Numbered from the stretch's first letter, positions 29,101 to 37,992 are shown. The stretch is DNA of 64,000 bases from Verrucomicrobiaceae bacterium (GCA_027489965.1 JAIXZA010000080.1:96084-160083), one strand, 5' to 3'. Notes: generated by a model from the letters alone, not told the origin. Numbers and translations: made by a program.

Positions 29101-30543
29101 ACGACTGCAGGCAGGGTCACCATCGTGGCCAATAAGCTCGTCTTCACCGCCAGCAGCACCTTCACCAGCGGCACCGCCACTTTTGGCTATAGCCTCAAGG
29201 ATGGCTACGGCGGCATCGCTAGTAGCACCGTCACCGTCACTGCGAGCACCTGCAGCGTCGCGCCTACCACCCTCACACAACCTTCCGCCGCCGCAGTGTA
29301 TAACCTCGACATCACCGCTGGTGGAGCCTGGAGCATCAGCGAAAATTTCTCCTGGCTCAGTGTCTCTCCAGCGAGTGGCTTTGGCGACACGACTGTGCAA
29401 GTCAGTATCGCTGCCAATGCCAGCACTGCCGCACGAAACGCCACACTGACGATCTGCGGTCAAACCCACGCACTGACTCAAAGCGGCGTCATTGTCCCCA
29501 CTATCAGCACATTGGGCAGCACGCCCATCCAAGCCCTCGTCAGCGCCCCGTTTAGCCTCGACATCCCCGTGGTGAATCCGCCCGTCACGCTCAGCGGCAG
29601 CAACCTGCCACCCGGCCTCAGACTTGACAGCAACACACTCAAACTGCGCGGCACACCCACCACCGCAGGCAACTACAACATCACCATTCGAGCCAAGAAC
29701 GCCGCTGGTCCCGCCGCCAACAATAGCGCCGCTGTCGCCGCAGCGAGCGTCAGCTTCACGGTGCAAGTCAGCGACTTGGACACCAACTTGATCGGCAGCT
29801 ATCAGGGGCTCGTCTCGCGCAACGCCGTGGCTTTCATCTCACCCAACGGCAACCTCGGCACCCGAGTCCAACTCATCACCACCAAAAGCGGCGGCGTCAC
29901 TGGGCAACTGCTCGAAGGCACGACCAAGCTAAGCCTGAAAGGCCAACTAACCGCTGATGTCATGGACCCCACGCACCCTCGCTTAATCATCAACACCACC
30001 GCTGCGACCACCAAACTCCCCGTCACGCTGGATGTCACCTTTGACGCCGCTAGTAACAGCCTCGCGGGCGACTTCCGCCTCAATGGCAACCTCCGCGCCA
30101 CCGCTGCCGTGCAGGGCTGGCGCAACATCTGGAGAGCCACCAATCCAGCCACCAGCTATGCCGCCGCTTACAGCGCCACGCTCCACTACGCAGGACCGCC
30201 CAGCGCCCTAATCCCCAGCGCCGATGCCAACGCCAGCTTCACCATCGCCCCCACGACTGGCAACCTCACCATCATCAGCACACTCACCGACGGCAGCAAA
30301 GTTACCTGCGCCACCTTCGTCGGCCCCGCTGGCCAAGTGCTCTTTTACCAAGCCCTCTACAACAACCGTGGCAGCATCACCGGTCGCCTGGACCTCACCC
30401 TCGGCAGCCCCGCACCAAGCAACAACACGCTACTAGGCGACCTCACCTGGCTCCGCCCCGCAGCCCTACCCGCGAGCAAGGACCCACTCTACCGCGCCGG
30501 CTTCGGCCCCATCGAACTAGATGTCACAGGTGACACACCTTGA
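23185..30543 (+). CDS. giant secreted protein with RCC1 repeats, ASH-like, Ig-like and BACON domains
   Basis: A 2452-residue secreted protein (signal about 1-22, LALFAALELLCSSAIAG). In order: one discoidin-like module (about 30-190, GTAFAKDVLTG ... CIDEIEIYNL) related to the three in the neighbouring 2061-aa protein; ASH/choice-of-anchor D (LDFGSVNIGATTVKVFTVVN); putative Ig domains (PPGISLSAAGVLSG); a block of RCC1-type repeats (about 415-685, units like GSVVAWGRNDYGQATVP); more ASH and Ig units; a second RCC1 block (about 1108-1385); further ASH units; an Fn3-like domain; a cadherin-like linker (ANDSDADNDRLTIT, about 1950); a BACON domain (about 2022-2098, WSISENFSWLSVSP); and a C-terminal domain beginning GSYQGLVSRN. 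Likely an extracellular adhesion or polymer-binding protein. Confidence 0.85.
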   Translation: MSLPRFLALFAALELLCSSAIAGIVITGDLTLEQEGGTFAANDLAASGTAFAKDVLTGYAAHSIPHLNDLRYGNSNSWIAGSANSFAGINLGATAVSVNRMAFGRDNSGGIGDRCIDLYTLQYTTVANPDASTADSSWTTIGTLDYQSAGGANFANPHQRHVFSFSTVTATGLRLKTVADGTCIDEIEIYNLVVNGPNVVVQQPAGSNVADGGSLDFGSVNIGATTVKVFTVVNTGTVNLTRLALTKTGSNAADFTIGALGKTTLAPAESTTFSVTFKANLAGAASASLRLASNVVGSKNPYDITLTGNGLCPAITVTAPSITSATVGMAFSQNFTQSGGQGAVTFTTRDPLPPGISLSAAGVLSGNATVMGRYPLVVIGTDSKGCIGLSAHYVLNVMHGAGAELVVEQPASTPRADGGAVVTWGFNASGSRDVPAGLVGVKALSGSIETGHNLALIQDGSVVAWGRNDYGQATVPDGLANVVKVSAGSYASVALKSNGTLQAWGWDESNSLAVGSLTDVVDVCAVRSGGLALRRDGKVVVWGAAPVAPASLANVVAISGGAYHYLALLANGKVVGWGRNDYGQATPPIDLANVQSVSVGMYHSMALLKDGTVRGWGWNASGELNVPAGTAPVKAISAGGGFTVALKTNGSVVAWGGNFVGQTNVPSGLDNVQSIAAGAAWGCAVVAAKPTLALGDHVAAMTSIPVTVTLRNPGSAALTISAITKDGANAADFILTQPALTSIPAAGSTTFTVAVQPSALGARVAALRFTSNDPLRPAFDMNLSAKGVCPTITVTPPAETSANTVEAFNQSFTQAGVIGTPTFTATGTLPPGLTLSSIGVLSGKATTAGDYSFTVTATGTLGCSGTSASYTLNVVRPPTIDVAVVETPATTLPIEPSTSLPEAAQGTAVTGSPTASKSYTITNNDAAQITLSAFRMDGDAAADFSVSEPASTTLASNASTTFTVTMTPSRAGVRRAVLHIAGSDGSNLTSPFDVLLSGSGTCPSISIIKPTVTTATAGVAFSQSFSQSGGLGTITYSLEFGTLPLGLTLNTNGTLAGTPLRSGSFPIVVRATDIHLCTGVSSLYTLVVAHGAGPQLVVEQPAATVLATSSKVIAFYPPGRNSEGVLEAVPADLGNVQALAAGEVHGLALRSDGTVIAWGDNSGGQATVPTGLTNVIAIDAGPRYSLALKADGTVVAWGVIYDDASEDDLPIQVPAGLANVAAISAGRDHVLVAKTDGSVVAWGDNRFDKATVPVGLSNVIAVAAGNHFSLALKSDGTVVAWGAGEGRLLAATASLSNVQAISAKSSHFLALLTDGTVFGWSVKDDSEADVPLGLNGVKSIVASESISFALKHDGSLVTWGDNEGFPEPLTGIQTLASGFRSIIMKLAPVVAFAPQHASQLSAPSLVTLRNAGDAPLTLAPLSVAPMSLGGEEDRSGAENSDFLLTQPAVTTLAPGASTTCSIAFLPLGLGGRFARLTLPSNDPAAPLIEITLQGSGLESIARAQLPSILTATVGQFYDQSFIINGMLGSAWWVLAGSDNVPGMGFDSRAGRFSGVPTVAGSYPMTAYASHDAGSANSPSFTFVVVNAPTSRLVVSDPADIYALSDSNFFNLGSSQVGVGTSPHVFTLSNVGNASALLGSTAITISGANSADFTLVNMPTGSSLAAGASSSFSIVFKPNAVGERTAMLNVPGSNLSILIKGTGSSTPVTTPTPQPLPASLGLQYPIGDAYTHGSRFDLGSLGLKLAKTYRFTLTNSGDLPLTGISASIAGTNAADFKILAAAPSSITAGSSASMVMQVKLSSLGAKSAQLRIASSDPRKPVFELDLAATAVAVSLPVVTTLSATGIGPTTTLNGTVDPKGLTRDIYFDLGTSTAYGRSYNIAIVGGTALQPIVFPLSGFTPHATYHFRIRAESGQGSANGANRTFVIPNRAPVANTDSVTAARNATVTIDALANDSDADNDRLTITRNTAVTPTTAGRVTIVANKLVFTASSTFTSGTATFGYSLKDGYGGIASSTVTVTASTCSVAPTTLTQPSAAAVYNLDITAGGAWSISENFSWLSVSPASGFGDTTVQVSIAANASTAARNATLTICGQTHALTQSGVIVPTISTLGSTPIQALVSAPFSLDIPVVNPPVTLSGSNLPPGLRLDSNTLKLRGTPTTAGNYNITIRAKNAAGPAANNSAAVAAASVSFTVQVSDLDTNLIGSYQGLVSRNAVAFISPNGNLGTRVQLITTKSGGVTGQLLEGTTKLSLKGQLTADVMDPTHPRLIINTTAATTKLPVTLDVTFDAASNSLAGDFRLNGNLRATAAVQGWRNIWRATNPATSYAAAYSATLHYAGPPSALIPSADANASFTIAPTTGNLTIISTLTDGSKVTCATFVGPAGQVLFYQALYNNRGSITGRLDLTLGSPAPSNNTLLGDLTWLRPAALPASKDPLYRAGFGPIELDVTGDTP

Positions 30544-30586
30544 GCTCAAACAAGTTTTGGAAATAGCTGATCTGCATCCGACAGCG

Positions 30587-31348
30587 CTACAGACTCCGCA
30601 GCGCGAACACCGTCGCCGCGTGCCGATTCTCTTGCTCCAGCTTCTTCAAAATATTCGCCACATGCTCCTGCACCGTGCCCAGACTGCGTCCGAGAATCGT
30701 GGCAATCTCGCGGTTCTGTTTTCCCTCCGTCATCCAATACAACACCTCAGCCTCGCGCTCGGTGAGACCCAGCTTTTGCAAACGCGCCCGCACAGGCTCA
30801 GCCTTCTCCGTGGCGATGATCCACGGATCGGGATTGCGATTCCAAGCCAGCACAAAGTGCGGTGCAAACGCGTCCAGCAAGGCACAGTGACGCTTGGTGA
30901 AATTCGTCGTCGTCCGATCAAAGCTCAACGCTCCGACGACGTCCGCATTGATCTTCACCGGCAGAGCCAGCGTGTGGATGAAACCCAGCCGCTTTTGGCA
31001 GTGGATGAAGTGAGGTGTCTGCAAGTAAGCCTTGTGCGCGATCACATCTGACGTGCGCCGAGCCTGCTGATCCCCCGTTTTTTCAAAGTGTGACACCAGA
31101 GGATCACCTCCCGGATTGGCCGCATAGAAACCCATCTCCGCCTCCGTGTACGGGTTCTCAGGAGAGGTCCGCACGACAAGCCGTTGCGTTTTCCGGTCCA
31201 GCATATGCACGACCGTGAGGTCCGCAGAAATCAATCGCGCCATCCCCGCAACGACAGCGGAGAGAAAGTCAGCATGATCCTTGGCGGTGTTCATTTCATA
31301 AACGGCGTCGAACAGTGGACGCCATTGAAGGGGATCGATAGTGGGCAT
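30587..31348 (-). CDS. GAF-type LuxR family regulator, paralogue 2
   Basis: A 253-residue protein that is clearly the duplicate of the regulator at 22207-22977: the first 36 residues differ at only two positions and the DNA-binding end is nearly the same (LGLTEREAEVLYWMTEGKQN, REIATILGRSLGTVQEHVAN). The sensor half differs more (e.g. ENPYTEAEMGFYAANPGGDP against EMPYSKEEVAYYSANPAGDP), suggesting a different signal but a similar DNA target. It faces the 3' end of the RCC1 giant gene (43-bp gap). No clear Shine-Dalgarno sequence precedes ATG 31348. Confidence 0.88.
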   Translation of the reverse strand: MPTIDPLQWRPLFDAVYEMNTAKDHADFLSAVVAGMARLISADLTVVHMLDRKTQRLVVRTSPENPYTEAEMGFYAANPGGDPLVSHFEKTGDQQARRTSDVIAHKAYLQTPHFIHCQKRLGFIHTLALPVKINADVVGALSFDRTTTNFTKRHCALLDAFAPHFVLAWNRNPDPWIIATEKAEPVRARLQKLGLTEREAEVLYWMTEGKQNREIATILGRSLGTVQEHVANILKKLEQENRHAATVFALRSL

Positions 31349-31550
31349 GGTAAAGGAGTGCGTGGGATTCTAGGCGACTCGAATGTCACCGTCGAACCTT
31401 TCTTCGGCGAACTCGTCCTGACCGTGACAAGAAAAGAGACATTGCCCGATCATTGTAGAAACACTGGCACTTTGAATCGTGCCGTCTAAGATTCGTTCCC
31501 GCTCTGGCTAACTGATCAAGCCTGCCAGAGAGTTAGCACGCATCCTGACA

Positions 31551-32249
31551 ATGACAGAACCTTTACCGAAGCCAGATCAGAGCATCTTCATTTCGAAGAT
31601 GGTCAGTCAGACGCTGAGGTCAGGTCAGGCTTACAAATTTGGAATCTTTGCGGGTATTCATGGCGACGAAGAGGCTGGTATCTTGGCCGTGCATGAACTC
31701 ATCCGCTGGGCGACGGAGAACCCTGAGGAACTGCGAGACTACGAACTGCACTTCTATCCGATTTGTAATCCTACGGGGCGTCAGCTGAGCACTCGTCACA
31801 ACCATAGCGGTCTAGATTTAAATCGAGAGTTCTGGGTCGGGTCCACCGAGCCCGAGATTCTTTTTTTAGAAACAGAACTACGTCGTGAAAACTATGCTGG
31901 CATCATTGCCCTGCACTCGGATGATGAATCCGATGGCTGCTACGGCTTTGTCAGTGGTGCATTGCTAAGTGAGCATCTGCTGGAGCCTGCCCTGAAAGCC
32001 GCCTCAGCGCATTTGGCACGCAATGAATCGCCCATCATTGACAGCTTCCCAGCTGCGCGCGGCATCATCAAAGAAGGCTACCTCGGTATCCTGAGCGCGC
32101 CGCCAGAACAGAGTCCCAAGCCTTTAGAAATCGTCTTTGAAACGCCCGCTCTCGCCCCGATGGACCAGCAAGTGAGAGCCACCGTCGCTGCAGTGAAAAG
32201 CATCTTGGCTGAGTATCGGCAGCTGCAGGCCTATGCAGCTGACCTTTGA
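31551..32249 (+). CDS. M14-like zinc carboxypeptidase / succinylglutamate desuccinylase-type protein
   Basis: A 232-residue soluble protein. Zinc-site motifs of the M14/aspartoacylase fold are present in order: GIHGDEEAG (H and E ligands, about 36-44), NPTGRQLS with a following R (substrate-binding), GLDLNREFW, ALHSDDESDGCYGFVSG (third ligand H) and the late Glu in EIVFETPA. There is no signal peptide. The family removes C-terminal residues or N-acyl groups; the fold is clear but the substrate is not. It stands alone; the next gene is a sulfatase 125 bp downstream. Confidence 0.8.
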   Translation: MTEPLPKPDQSIFISKMVSQTLRSGQAYKFGIFAGIHGDEEAGILAVHELIRWATENPEELRDYELHFYPICNPTGRQLSTRHNHSGLDLNREFWVGSTEPEILFLETELRRENYAGIIALHSDDESDGCYGFVSGALLSEHLLEPALKAASAHLARNESPIIDSFPAARGIIKEGYLGILSAPPEQSPKPLEIVFETPALAPMDQQVRATVAAVKSILAEYRQLQAYAADL

Positions 32250-32305
32250 TCCCTGAAGCTAAAAGGACTCCGAGAGATAACCAGGCGCTGGCTTTGCCGA
32301 TTTCG

Positions 32306-32326
32306 AAAGCCACAAGAAGGCTTTTT
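32306..32326 (+). terminator. probable terminator after the M14-like gene
   Basis: AAAGCC-acaagaa-GGCTTT followed by TT forms a 6-bp stem with a short T-run, 57 bp after the stop codon. Confidence 0.45.
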
Positions 32327-32374
32327 AAAAGCGCACTTTGATAACTAAGCCCTCTTCATGCGTTTACGGCAGGC

Positions 32375-33745
32375 ATGCTCCGCCTCACCACGACTCTTTT
32401 TGTATTATCTGCGCTTTTCCTCAGGGCTTCGGATCAGCCTAATGTGCTCATCATCGTGGCCGACGACCTTGGCTACCATGATGTCGGCTTTCAAGGCAGC
32501 AAAGAAATCCCCACGCCCAATCTGGATAAACTGGCTGCCTCAGGCGTTCGTTGCACCAATGGTTATGTCTCTCATCCCTTTTGCAGCCCGACACGCGCCG
32601 GCTTGATGACAGGGCGTTACCAGCACCGCTTCGGTCATGAGAATAATCCCGCTTGGCTGCCAGAAGACACCAAGCAAGGACTGCCCATGGACCAAGTGAC
32701 TCTTCCTGAGCTGATGCAAAAAGCAGGCTACGCGACGGGAGCCGTGGGTAAATGGCACCTGGGTGCGCACCCGCAATTTCACCCCATGAAACGCGGCTTT
32801 CAGGAGTACTTCGGCGCCCTCGGTGGTGGGCACATTTACTTCCCCGGAGACAAAGCTGGAGCTGAGTACACCATTCCACTGAATCGAAATGGCGTGGACG
32901 AGCCTCAGACTAAATACCTCACCGAGCAATTCGGGGACGAGGCCAGTGCCTTCATTCAGCGCCATGCTGGAGCTGATAAAGCCCCTTGGCTGCTTTACTT
33001 AGCCTTCAATGCACCGCACACACCTTTACAAGCACCTGAAAGCTGGCTGAAAAAACTGGCACATATCACCGATCCAGATCGCCGGACCTATGCCGCCATG
33101 ATCTGCGCGCTGGATGCAGCTGTGGGTCAAGTGACCGAAAAGCTCGCCGAGACCAAGCAGACTGAAAATACCCTCATCTTCTTTATCAGTGATAATGGCG
33201 GCCCAAATCTCAGTGGCAAAGGCAAGAGTAACTTTACCGACAACACCCCGCTTCGTGGTGCCAAAGGCATGGTCTATGAAGGCGGAATGCGAGTGCCTTT
33301 CCTGATCAATTGGCCCGCCAAGCTGAAACCCGGCACCTATGATCAGCCAGTGATCGCTCTTGATATTTTGCCCACCGCTGTCGCTGTCGCGGGAGGTGAA
33401 GTGCCGCAAGATCGTGTTATCGACGGCGTGAACCTCATTCCCTACCTAGCGGGTGAAAAAACCGGTGCCCCGCATGAGCGCCTCTTTTGGCGCAGCCTAG
33501 GACCGAAAGGCAATCATGCCATGCGCCAAGGAAGCTGGAAACTCGTTCATCTCCCTGGTGGTAAAGCAGAACTTTACAACCTAGCCTCTGACATCGGTGA
33601 AACCAAAAACCTCGCCACCGAGAAGCCGGAAATCGTCGCCGAACTCAGCGCAGCCATCACTGATTGGGAAAAAGGCACCATTCCACCCGTTTTCGAAGGC
33701 CCAAAACAAGCCAAAGGTCCGGCGAAAAAGAAAGCGAAGAAGTGA
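32375..33745 (+). CDS. secreted sulfatase (arylsulfatase-type)
   Basis: A 456-residue sulfatase with a signal peptide (about 1-18). The metal site opens with NVLIIVADDLGYHDVGFQG, and the active-site signature is C-S-P-T-R-A-G within SHPFCSPTRAGLMTGRYQHR, where the Cys is oxidised to formylglycine. Later motifs GAVGKWHLG and FFISDNGG (metal-binding Asp/Asn) are intact. The C-terminus is Lys-rich (PAKKKAKK). Such S1-family sulfatases are abundant in Verrucomicrobia that degrade sulfated polysaccharides. A formylglycine-generating enzyme is not in the window. Confidence 0.95.
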   Translation: MLRLTTTLFVLSALFLRASDQPNVLIIVADDLGYHDVGFQGSKEIPTPNLDKLAASGVRCTNGYVSHPFCSPTRAGLMTGRYQHRFGHENNPAWLPEDTKQGLPMDQVTLPELMQKAGYATGAVGKWHLGAHPQFHPMKRGFQEYFGALGGGHIYFPGDKAGAEYTIPLNRNGVDEPQTKYLTEQFGDEASAFIQRHAGADKAPWLLYLAFNAPHTPLQAPESWLKKLAHITDPDRRTYAAMICALDAAVGQVTEKLAETKQTENTLIFFISDNGGPNLSGKGKSNFTDNTPLRGAKGMVYEGGMRVPFLINWPAKLKPGTYDQPVIALDILPTAVAVAGGEVPQDRVIDGVNLIPYLAGEKTGAPHERLFWRSLGPKGNHAMRQGSWKLVHLPGGKAELYNLASDIGETKNLATEKPEIVAELSAAITDWEKGTIPPVFEGPKQAKGPAKKKAKK

Positions 33746-33856
33746 ATTCGCGGCTAGCCTCGTAGCAAGTTCCATATTGCCAAGACTGCGGGAATACCGT
33801 CCAGTGATGTGTTGGATGATTCCGTTCATTCACAACAGCCTTTCCGCTTTCTTCTG

Positions 33857-36376
33857 ATGTCCGCCAAGCTCACCCTCTCCCAGCTCTCGCACCTACTTTT
33901 CCGTGCTTGCGATGACCTCCGGGGCAGCATGGATGCCTCGGAGTATAAGGAATATATCTTCGGTATGTTGTTTCTGAAGCGCCTGAGCGATCTCTTTGCT
34001 CAAGAGCAGGACAAACTCGTGAAGGATCTCAAGGCTCGTGGCATGAAGCCAGAGATCATCGAGGCCCAGCTTGCCAATCCTGACAAATACACCTTCTTTG
34101 TGCCGCCCGAGGCGCGCTGGGAGCACATCCGCCATCTCAAGACGAATGTGGGCACCGCACTGAACAAGGCTCTCGAAGCCCTCGAAGACAACAACGTCGA
34201 AAGCTTGGAGGACGTGCTGAAACACATCAACTTCAATCGCAAGATCGGCCAGCGCACGCTTGACGACGACACGCTCTCTAACTTTGTGCAGAACTTCGAG
34301 AAGATCCCGTTGAGGGATGAGAACTTCGAGTTCCCGGACCTCCTCGGCGCGGCCTATGAATACCTGATCAAGTTCTTCGCCGATTCGGCAGGCAAAAAAG
34401 CGGGCGAGTTCTACACCCCGGCGGAAGTCGTGCGGGTCATCACCGAGATCCTCGCGCCAGAGCCAGGCATGAGCGTGTATGACCCCACCTGCGGCTCTGG
34501 CGGCATGTTAATCCAGACACGCGACTATGTGCGCGAGTGCGGCGGTGATCCACGCGATCTCACGCTTGCCGGTCAAGAAAGCATCGGCACGACGTGGTCC
34601 ATCTGCAAAATGAACATGCTCCTGCATGAGATTGCACACGCGGACATCAAGCAAGAGGACACCCTGCGCAAACCTCAGCATAAAGCGGAGACCAACGAAC
34701 TGAAACGCTTCGACCGCGTGGCGGCCAATCCGCCCTTCTCGCAGAACTACATCAAGAAGGACATCGAGTATCCGGGTCGCTTCGCCGTCTGGCTGCCGGA
34801 AAAGGGGAAAAAGGCCGACCTCATGTTTGTGCAGCACATGATCGCCGTGTTGAATAGCGAAGGCAAGATGGCCACCGTCATGCCGCATGGCGTGCTGTTT
34901 CGTGGTGGCGAGGAAAAGGAGGCACGAAAATACTTCATCGAGCGAGGATGGCTAGAGGCCGTCATTGGCCTGCCCGCTGGGTTATTCTACGGCACTGGCA
35001 TTCCGGCCTGCATCCTCGTGGTAAACAAAAAAGGAGCCGCCGACCGGAAAGAAGTCTTCTTCATCAATGCCGACCGCGAATACCGCGAGGGCAAGGCGCA
35101 GAACTTCCTCCGCCCTGAGGACATCAGCAAAATCGTCCATGTCTATCGCCAGCGGCAGACGGTGGACGGCTATGCCCGCCTCGTGCCCGTCAGCGAGATC
35201 GAAGCCGAGGACTGGAACTGCAACATCCGCCGCTACGTCGATAACGCCCCGCCACCTGAGCCCCATGACGTCCGCGCCCACCTCCACGGCGGCGTTCCCG
35301 TGGCAGAGATCGACGCCCTCAGCCGCTTTTGGAACAACTACGCAGGACTCCGCGAGCGCGTGTTCGTCTCCAGAACCGCCAAAGACATTCATGGTAGCTA
35401 TGCGGACTTCACGCCCGCCGTGATCGACAAGCGCGCCCTCGCCGATCTGGTCAAAACCGATCCCAGCATCGCTGCCGCGCACGCCGCCTTCCGCCGCACG
35501 CTGGAGACGTGGTGGAGCCAGAACCTCCCGCATGTCGAGGCACTCGCGCCCGTGGATGGAAACAAGGGCAACGTCTATGAACTCCGCCGCCTGCTCTTCA
35601 GCAGCATTGTTGAAAGTGGCTTCGGCTTTAGCCGAATCAGTGCTTCCGATGCGGCTGAAGCCGCAACCACTTTGCTTACCGATCATCAGGTGCGCGGAGC
35701 GCTGGCCCGTTACTTCGAGTTCTTCAAGCCTGAGTTCAAATCCATCGCCTTCTCCGGCTGGGGACCGGAACTCATCCCGGACGACGACATCCTGCAAAGC
35801 CAGTTTCCCGAGGTGCTGGCCGAGATGGAAAAGAACCGCCTGCGCCTGGCCGAGCTGGCCGCCCTATTTGCCGCTGCGGATGAGGAGGACTACGAGGATA
35901 GCGACGACACCGGCGTGCTCCCTGGCGACGAGGTGAAGCGCCTCAAGGCCGAGCTGAAGGAACTCAACGCCCAGGCCAAACTGGCGAAAAAGGAGTCCCG
36001 CAAGGGCGACTGGACCCGCTACACCGCCGAGGCAGCCGAGATCGAGCAGCGCCTGCTCAAGCACAAGGCCCTGGAGGATGAGGTCCGCGATCTGAAAGCC
36101 CAGCTCCGCGCCACCGAGAAGAAGCAGGAGGAACTCGTCACCGCCGCCCGCGCCAAGATCGACACCGACGAGGCCAAGCGCGTCATCCTCGACCGCCTGC
36201 ACCGCATCCTCATCGAGACCTATGAAGGCTACCTTCGCGCCGACCAGCGTGCCTGCCTCGCCGCCCTGGAAAACCTGCACGCCAAATACGCCGTCACCGC
36301 CAAAGCCATCGAAGCCAAACGCGACGCCGCCGCGGCGAAGTTGCAGTCATTCTTGGAGGAGCTGGGGTATGAGTGA
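33857..36376 (+). CDS. hsdM: type I restriction-modification DNA methyltransferase subunit
   Basis: An 839-residue HsdM. ATG 33857 was chosen because the HsdM_N domain begins immediately ([20 protein letters not shown]); the upstream ATG at 33809 adds 16 unrelated residues. The SAM-binding motif is DPTCGSGGM (about 209-217) and the catalytic motif NPPF (about 292), marking an N6-adenine methyltransferase. Beyond residue 500 is a long extra region ending in a charged coiled coil (about 690-830, [20 protein letters not shown]), longer than classical HsdM (about 520 residues) but seen in one branch of the family. Its stop overlaps the hsdS start by 8 bp. Opens the defence island. Confidence 0.95.
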   Translation: MSAKLTLSQLSHLLFRACDDLRGSMDASEYKEYIFGMLFLKRLSDLFAQEQDKLVKDLKARGMKPEIIEAQLANPDKYTFFVPPEARWEHIRHLKTNVGTALNKALEALEDNNVESLEDVLKHINFNRKIGQRTLDDDTLSNFVQNFEKIPLRDENFEFPDLLGAAYEYLIKFFADSAGKKAGEFYTPAEVVRVITEILAPEPGMSVYDPTCGSGGMLIQTRDYVRECGGDPRDLTLAGQESIGTTWSICKMNMLLHEIAHADIKQEDTLRKPQHKAETNELKRFDRVAANPPFSQNYIKKDIEYPGRFAVWLPEKGKKADLMFVQHMIAVLNSEGKMATVMPHGVLFRGGEEKEARKYFIERGWLEAVIGLPAGLFYGTGIPACILVVNKKGAADRKEVFFINADREYREGKAQNFLRPEDISKIVHVYRQRQTVDGYARLVPVSEIEAEDWNCNIRRYVDNAPPPEPHDVRAHLHGGVPVAEIDALSRFWNNYAGLRERVFVSRTAKDIHGSYADFTPAVIDKRALADLVKTDPSIAAAHAAFRRTLETWWSQNLPHVEALAPVDGNKGNVYELRRLLFSSIVESGFGFSRISASDAAEAATTLLTDHQVRGALARYFEFFKPEFKSIAFSGWGPELIPDDDILQSQFPEVLAEMEKNRLRLAELAALFAAADEEDYEDSDDTGVLPGDEVKRLKAELKELNAQAKLAKKESRKGDWTRYTAEAAEIEQRLLKHKALEDEVRDLKAQLRATEKKQEELVTAARAKIDTDEAKRVILDRLHRILIETYEGYLRADQRACLAALENLHAKYAVTAKAIEAKRDAAAAKLQSFLEELGYE

Positions 36377-37754
36377 GGAATGGTCACCGTATCGAATCCG
36401 AGACCTTGCTGCCTCAGCACCGCTGTCATTCACTGATGGTGATTGGATCGAGGCACCACACATACGGGATGAAGGCATCCGATTGATTCAAACCGGCAAT
36501 ATCGGAATTGGGGAGTTTATCGACCGATCAAAAAAATATATCTCGGAGTCGTCTCTCACTGCACTGCACTGCAAAGAGGTTTTTCCGAATGATTTGCTTA
36601 TCTGTCGGTTGGCCGAACCGATTGGCCGTGCCTGTTTCGCTCCTTCATCAGGAGAGCGGATGATAACATCAGTCGATGTCGCGATTCTACGAGTCGCCAA
36701 GGACTCGTTTGATCCGAAGTTCGTTTCGTTTTGCATCAACACGCAAAATTTTCTGCGGATGTGCGAGATCGTTTCAGGTGGAACAACACGCCAGCGCATC
36801 AGCCGATCCAATCTCGGCGAAATCAAAATCAAAGCACCCAAGCTAGCCCAGCAGCGCCGGATCGCCGAAATCCTGACGACGGTGGACGAGGCGATGGAGC
36901 AGACGGAGGCGCTGGTGGGGAAGCTGGAGCAGATGAAGGCGGGGCTGATGCACGACCTGTTCACGCGCGGCGTCTGGACCCAGAAGGAACTGGATCGTGG
37001 AGATCACCAAGGCTTCCTGCCCGGCAAAACCAAGGGCGTGCCCACCGAAGCCTTGGCGAAGGAGGGCCACCTCCGCCCCACCCGCCAAGAAGCCCCCCAC
37101 CTCTACCACCAAACCCCTCTCGGCTGGCTCCCGAAGGAGTGGGAGGTTGTCACCACTGAAGACTGTGCCGCTAAAGTCCCTGGCTCGACAACCATCGGTC
37201 CATTCGGCAGTGATTTGGTCAGCGGTGACTATCAAACAGAAGGCGTGCCCGTGGTGTTCGTTCGCGATGTCAAAGAAAACGGCTTCGAGTGGAACAGCGG
37301 TGTTTATGTCACGGAGCGGAAAGCAGAACGTCTTCGTGCTCATGCAGTCCGGCCCGGTGATATTCTCTCAACCAAAATGGGACTGCCGCCCTGCATCAGT
37401 TGCCGCTACCCTGAATGGATGGCTGAAGGAATTGTGACCGCTGACATCATTCGTCTTCGGCCTGATCTATCGCTCGTTAACCCGGAGTGGCTTGCAGCCG
37501 TGTTAAACGGAGAAGCATTCAAACGGCAGGTTCAGACAATTACCGCCGGTGTCACACGCCCTAAAGTGACTCTTGGTGACTACCGTAAACTGCGCGTCGC
37601 CCGTCCTTTACTCGATGAGCAGAACCTCATTGCAGAACGCCTTGCCAGCGACAATCGACTCATGGAGGCCGAACTGGAAAAACTCGCGAAACTCCGCCAA
37701 CAAAAACAAGGCCTGATGCAGGACCTGCTGACGGGCCGGGTGCGGGTGGAGTGA
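36369..37754 (+). CDS. hsdS: type I restriction-modification specificity subunit
   Basis: A 461-residue HsdS starting at ATG 36369, inside the end of hsdM (TATGAGTGA), so translation is coupled. It has two target-recognition domains (about 1-150 and 255-415), each followed by a conserved helix that sets the spacing: [20 protein letters not shown] with [13 protein letters not shown], and [17 protein letters not shown] with [15 protein letters not shown]. The second copy of the LM-x-DLLTG element near the C-terminus shows the gene is complete. The recognised DNA sequence cannot be deduced. Confidence 0.95.
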   Translation: MSEEWSPYRIRDLAASAPLSFTDGDWIEAPHIRDEGIRLIQTGNIGIGEFIDRSKKYISESSLTALHCKEVFPNDLLICRLAEPIGRACFAPSSGERMITSVDVAILRVAKDSFDPKFVSFCINTQNFLRMCEIVSGGTTRQRISRSNLGEIKIKAPKLAQQRRIAEILTTVDEAMEQTEALVGKLEQMKAGLMHDLFTRGVWTQKELDRGDHQGFLPGKTKGVPTEALAKEGHLRPTRQEAPHLYHQTPLGWLPKEWEVVTTEDCAAKVPGSTTIGPFGSDLVSGDYQTEGVPVVFVRDVKENGFEWNSGVYVTERKAERLRAHAVRPGDILSTKMGLPPCISCRYPEWMAEGIVTADIIRLRPDLSLVNPEWLAAVLNGEAFKRQVQTITAGVTRPKVTLGDYRKLRVARPLLDEQNLIAERLASDNRLMEAELEKLAKLRQQKQGLMQDLLTGRVRVE

Positions 37755-37846
37755 CCGGATTAGCGGCAGCTTCTTGGAGAGCTCTAGTTTTCTGGAACTT
37801 TCCGATGGTCAAAGGAACGGCTATAAGTAAGATATTGTCTCTTATA

Positions 37847-37896
37847 TGGAGAGGTATGCTGTGCTTGGCTATAGCCAAGCACAGCATACCTCTCCA
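37847..37896. promoter_or_regulatory. 50-bp perfect palindrome upstream of AbiE pair 1
   Basis: The sequence 37847-37896 is a perfect inverted repeat with 25-bp arms and no spacer, centred in TTGGCTA/TAGCCAA. It lies 93 bp after the hsdS stop and 98 bp before the start of a second long palindrome with the same TGGCTATRGCCA centre. It may be an operator for the AbiEi antitoxin; transcribed, it would also form a very stable hairpin that could end hsdMS transcripts. Confidence 0.7.
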
Positions 37897-37944
37897 GTCA
37901 ACAGCCGCTAAATAGTAAAATTCTCAACATTTAAGTATTGACAC

Positions 37945-37992
37945 TCTGTCTCTTGCAGTGAATGGCTATGGCCATTCACTGCAAGAGACAGA
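37945..37992. promoter_or_regulatory. 48-bp palindrome overlapping the start of AbiE pair 1
   Basis: Arms of 22 bp (37945-37966 and 37971-37992) flank the four bases TATG. A TTGACA that could serve as a -35 box lies just upstream (37938-37943). The first ATG of the antitoxin frame (37962) falls within the left arm. The centre TGGCTATGGCCA resembles that of the palindrome at 37847-37896. Likely autoregulatory operator of the toxin-antitoxin pair. Confidence 0.7.

Noticed and set aside
28702..29766. 354-residue open frame antisense to the RCC1 giant gene
   Set aside because: Low-complexity Gly/Asp/Ala shadow of a clearly coding strand.
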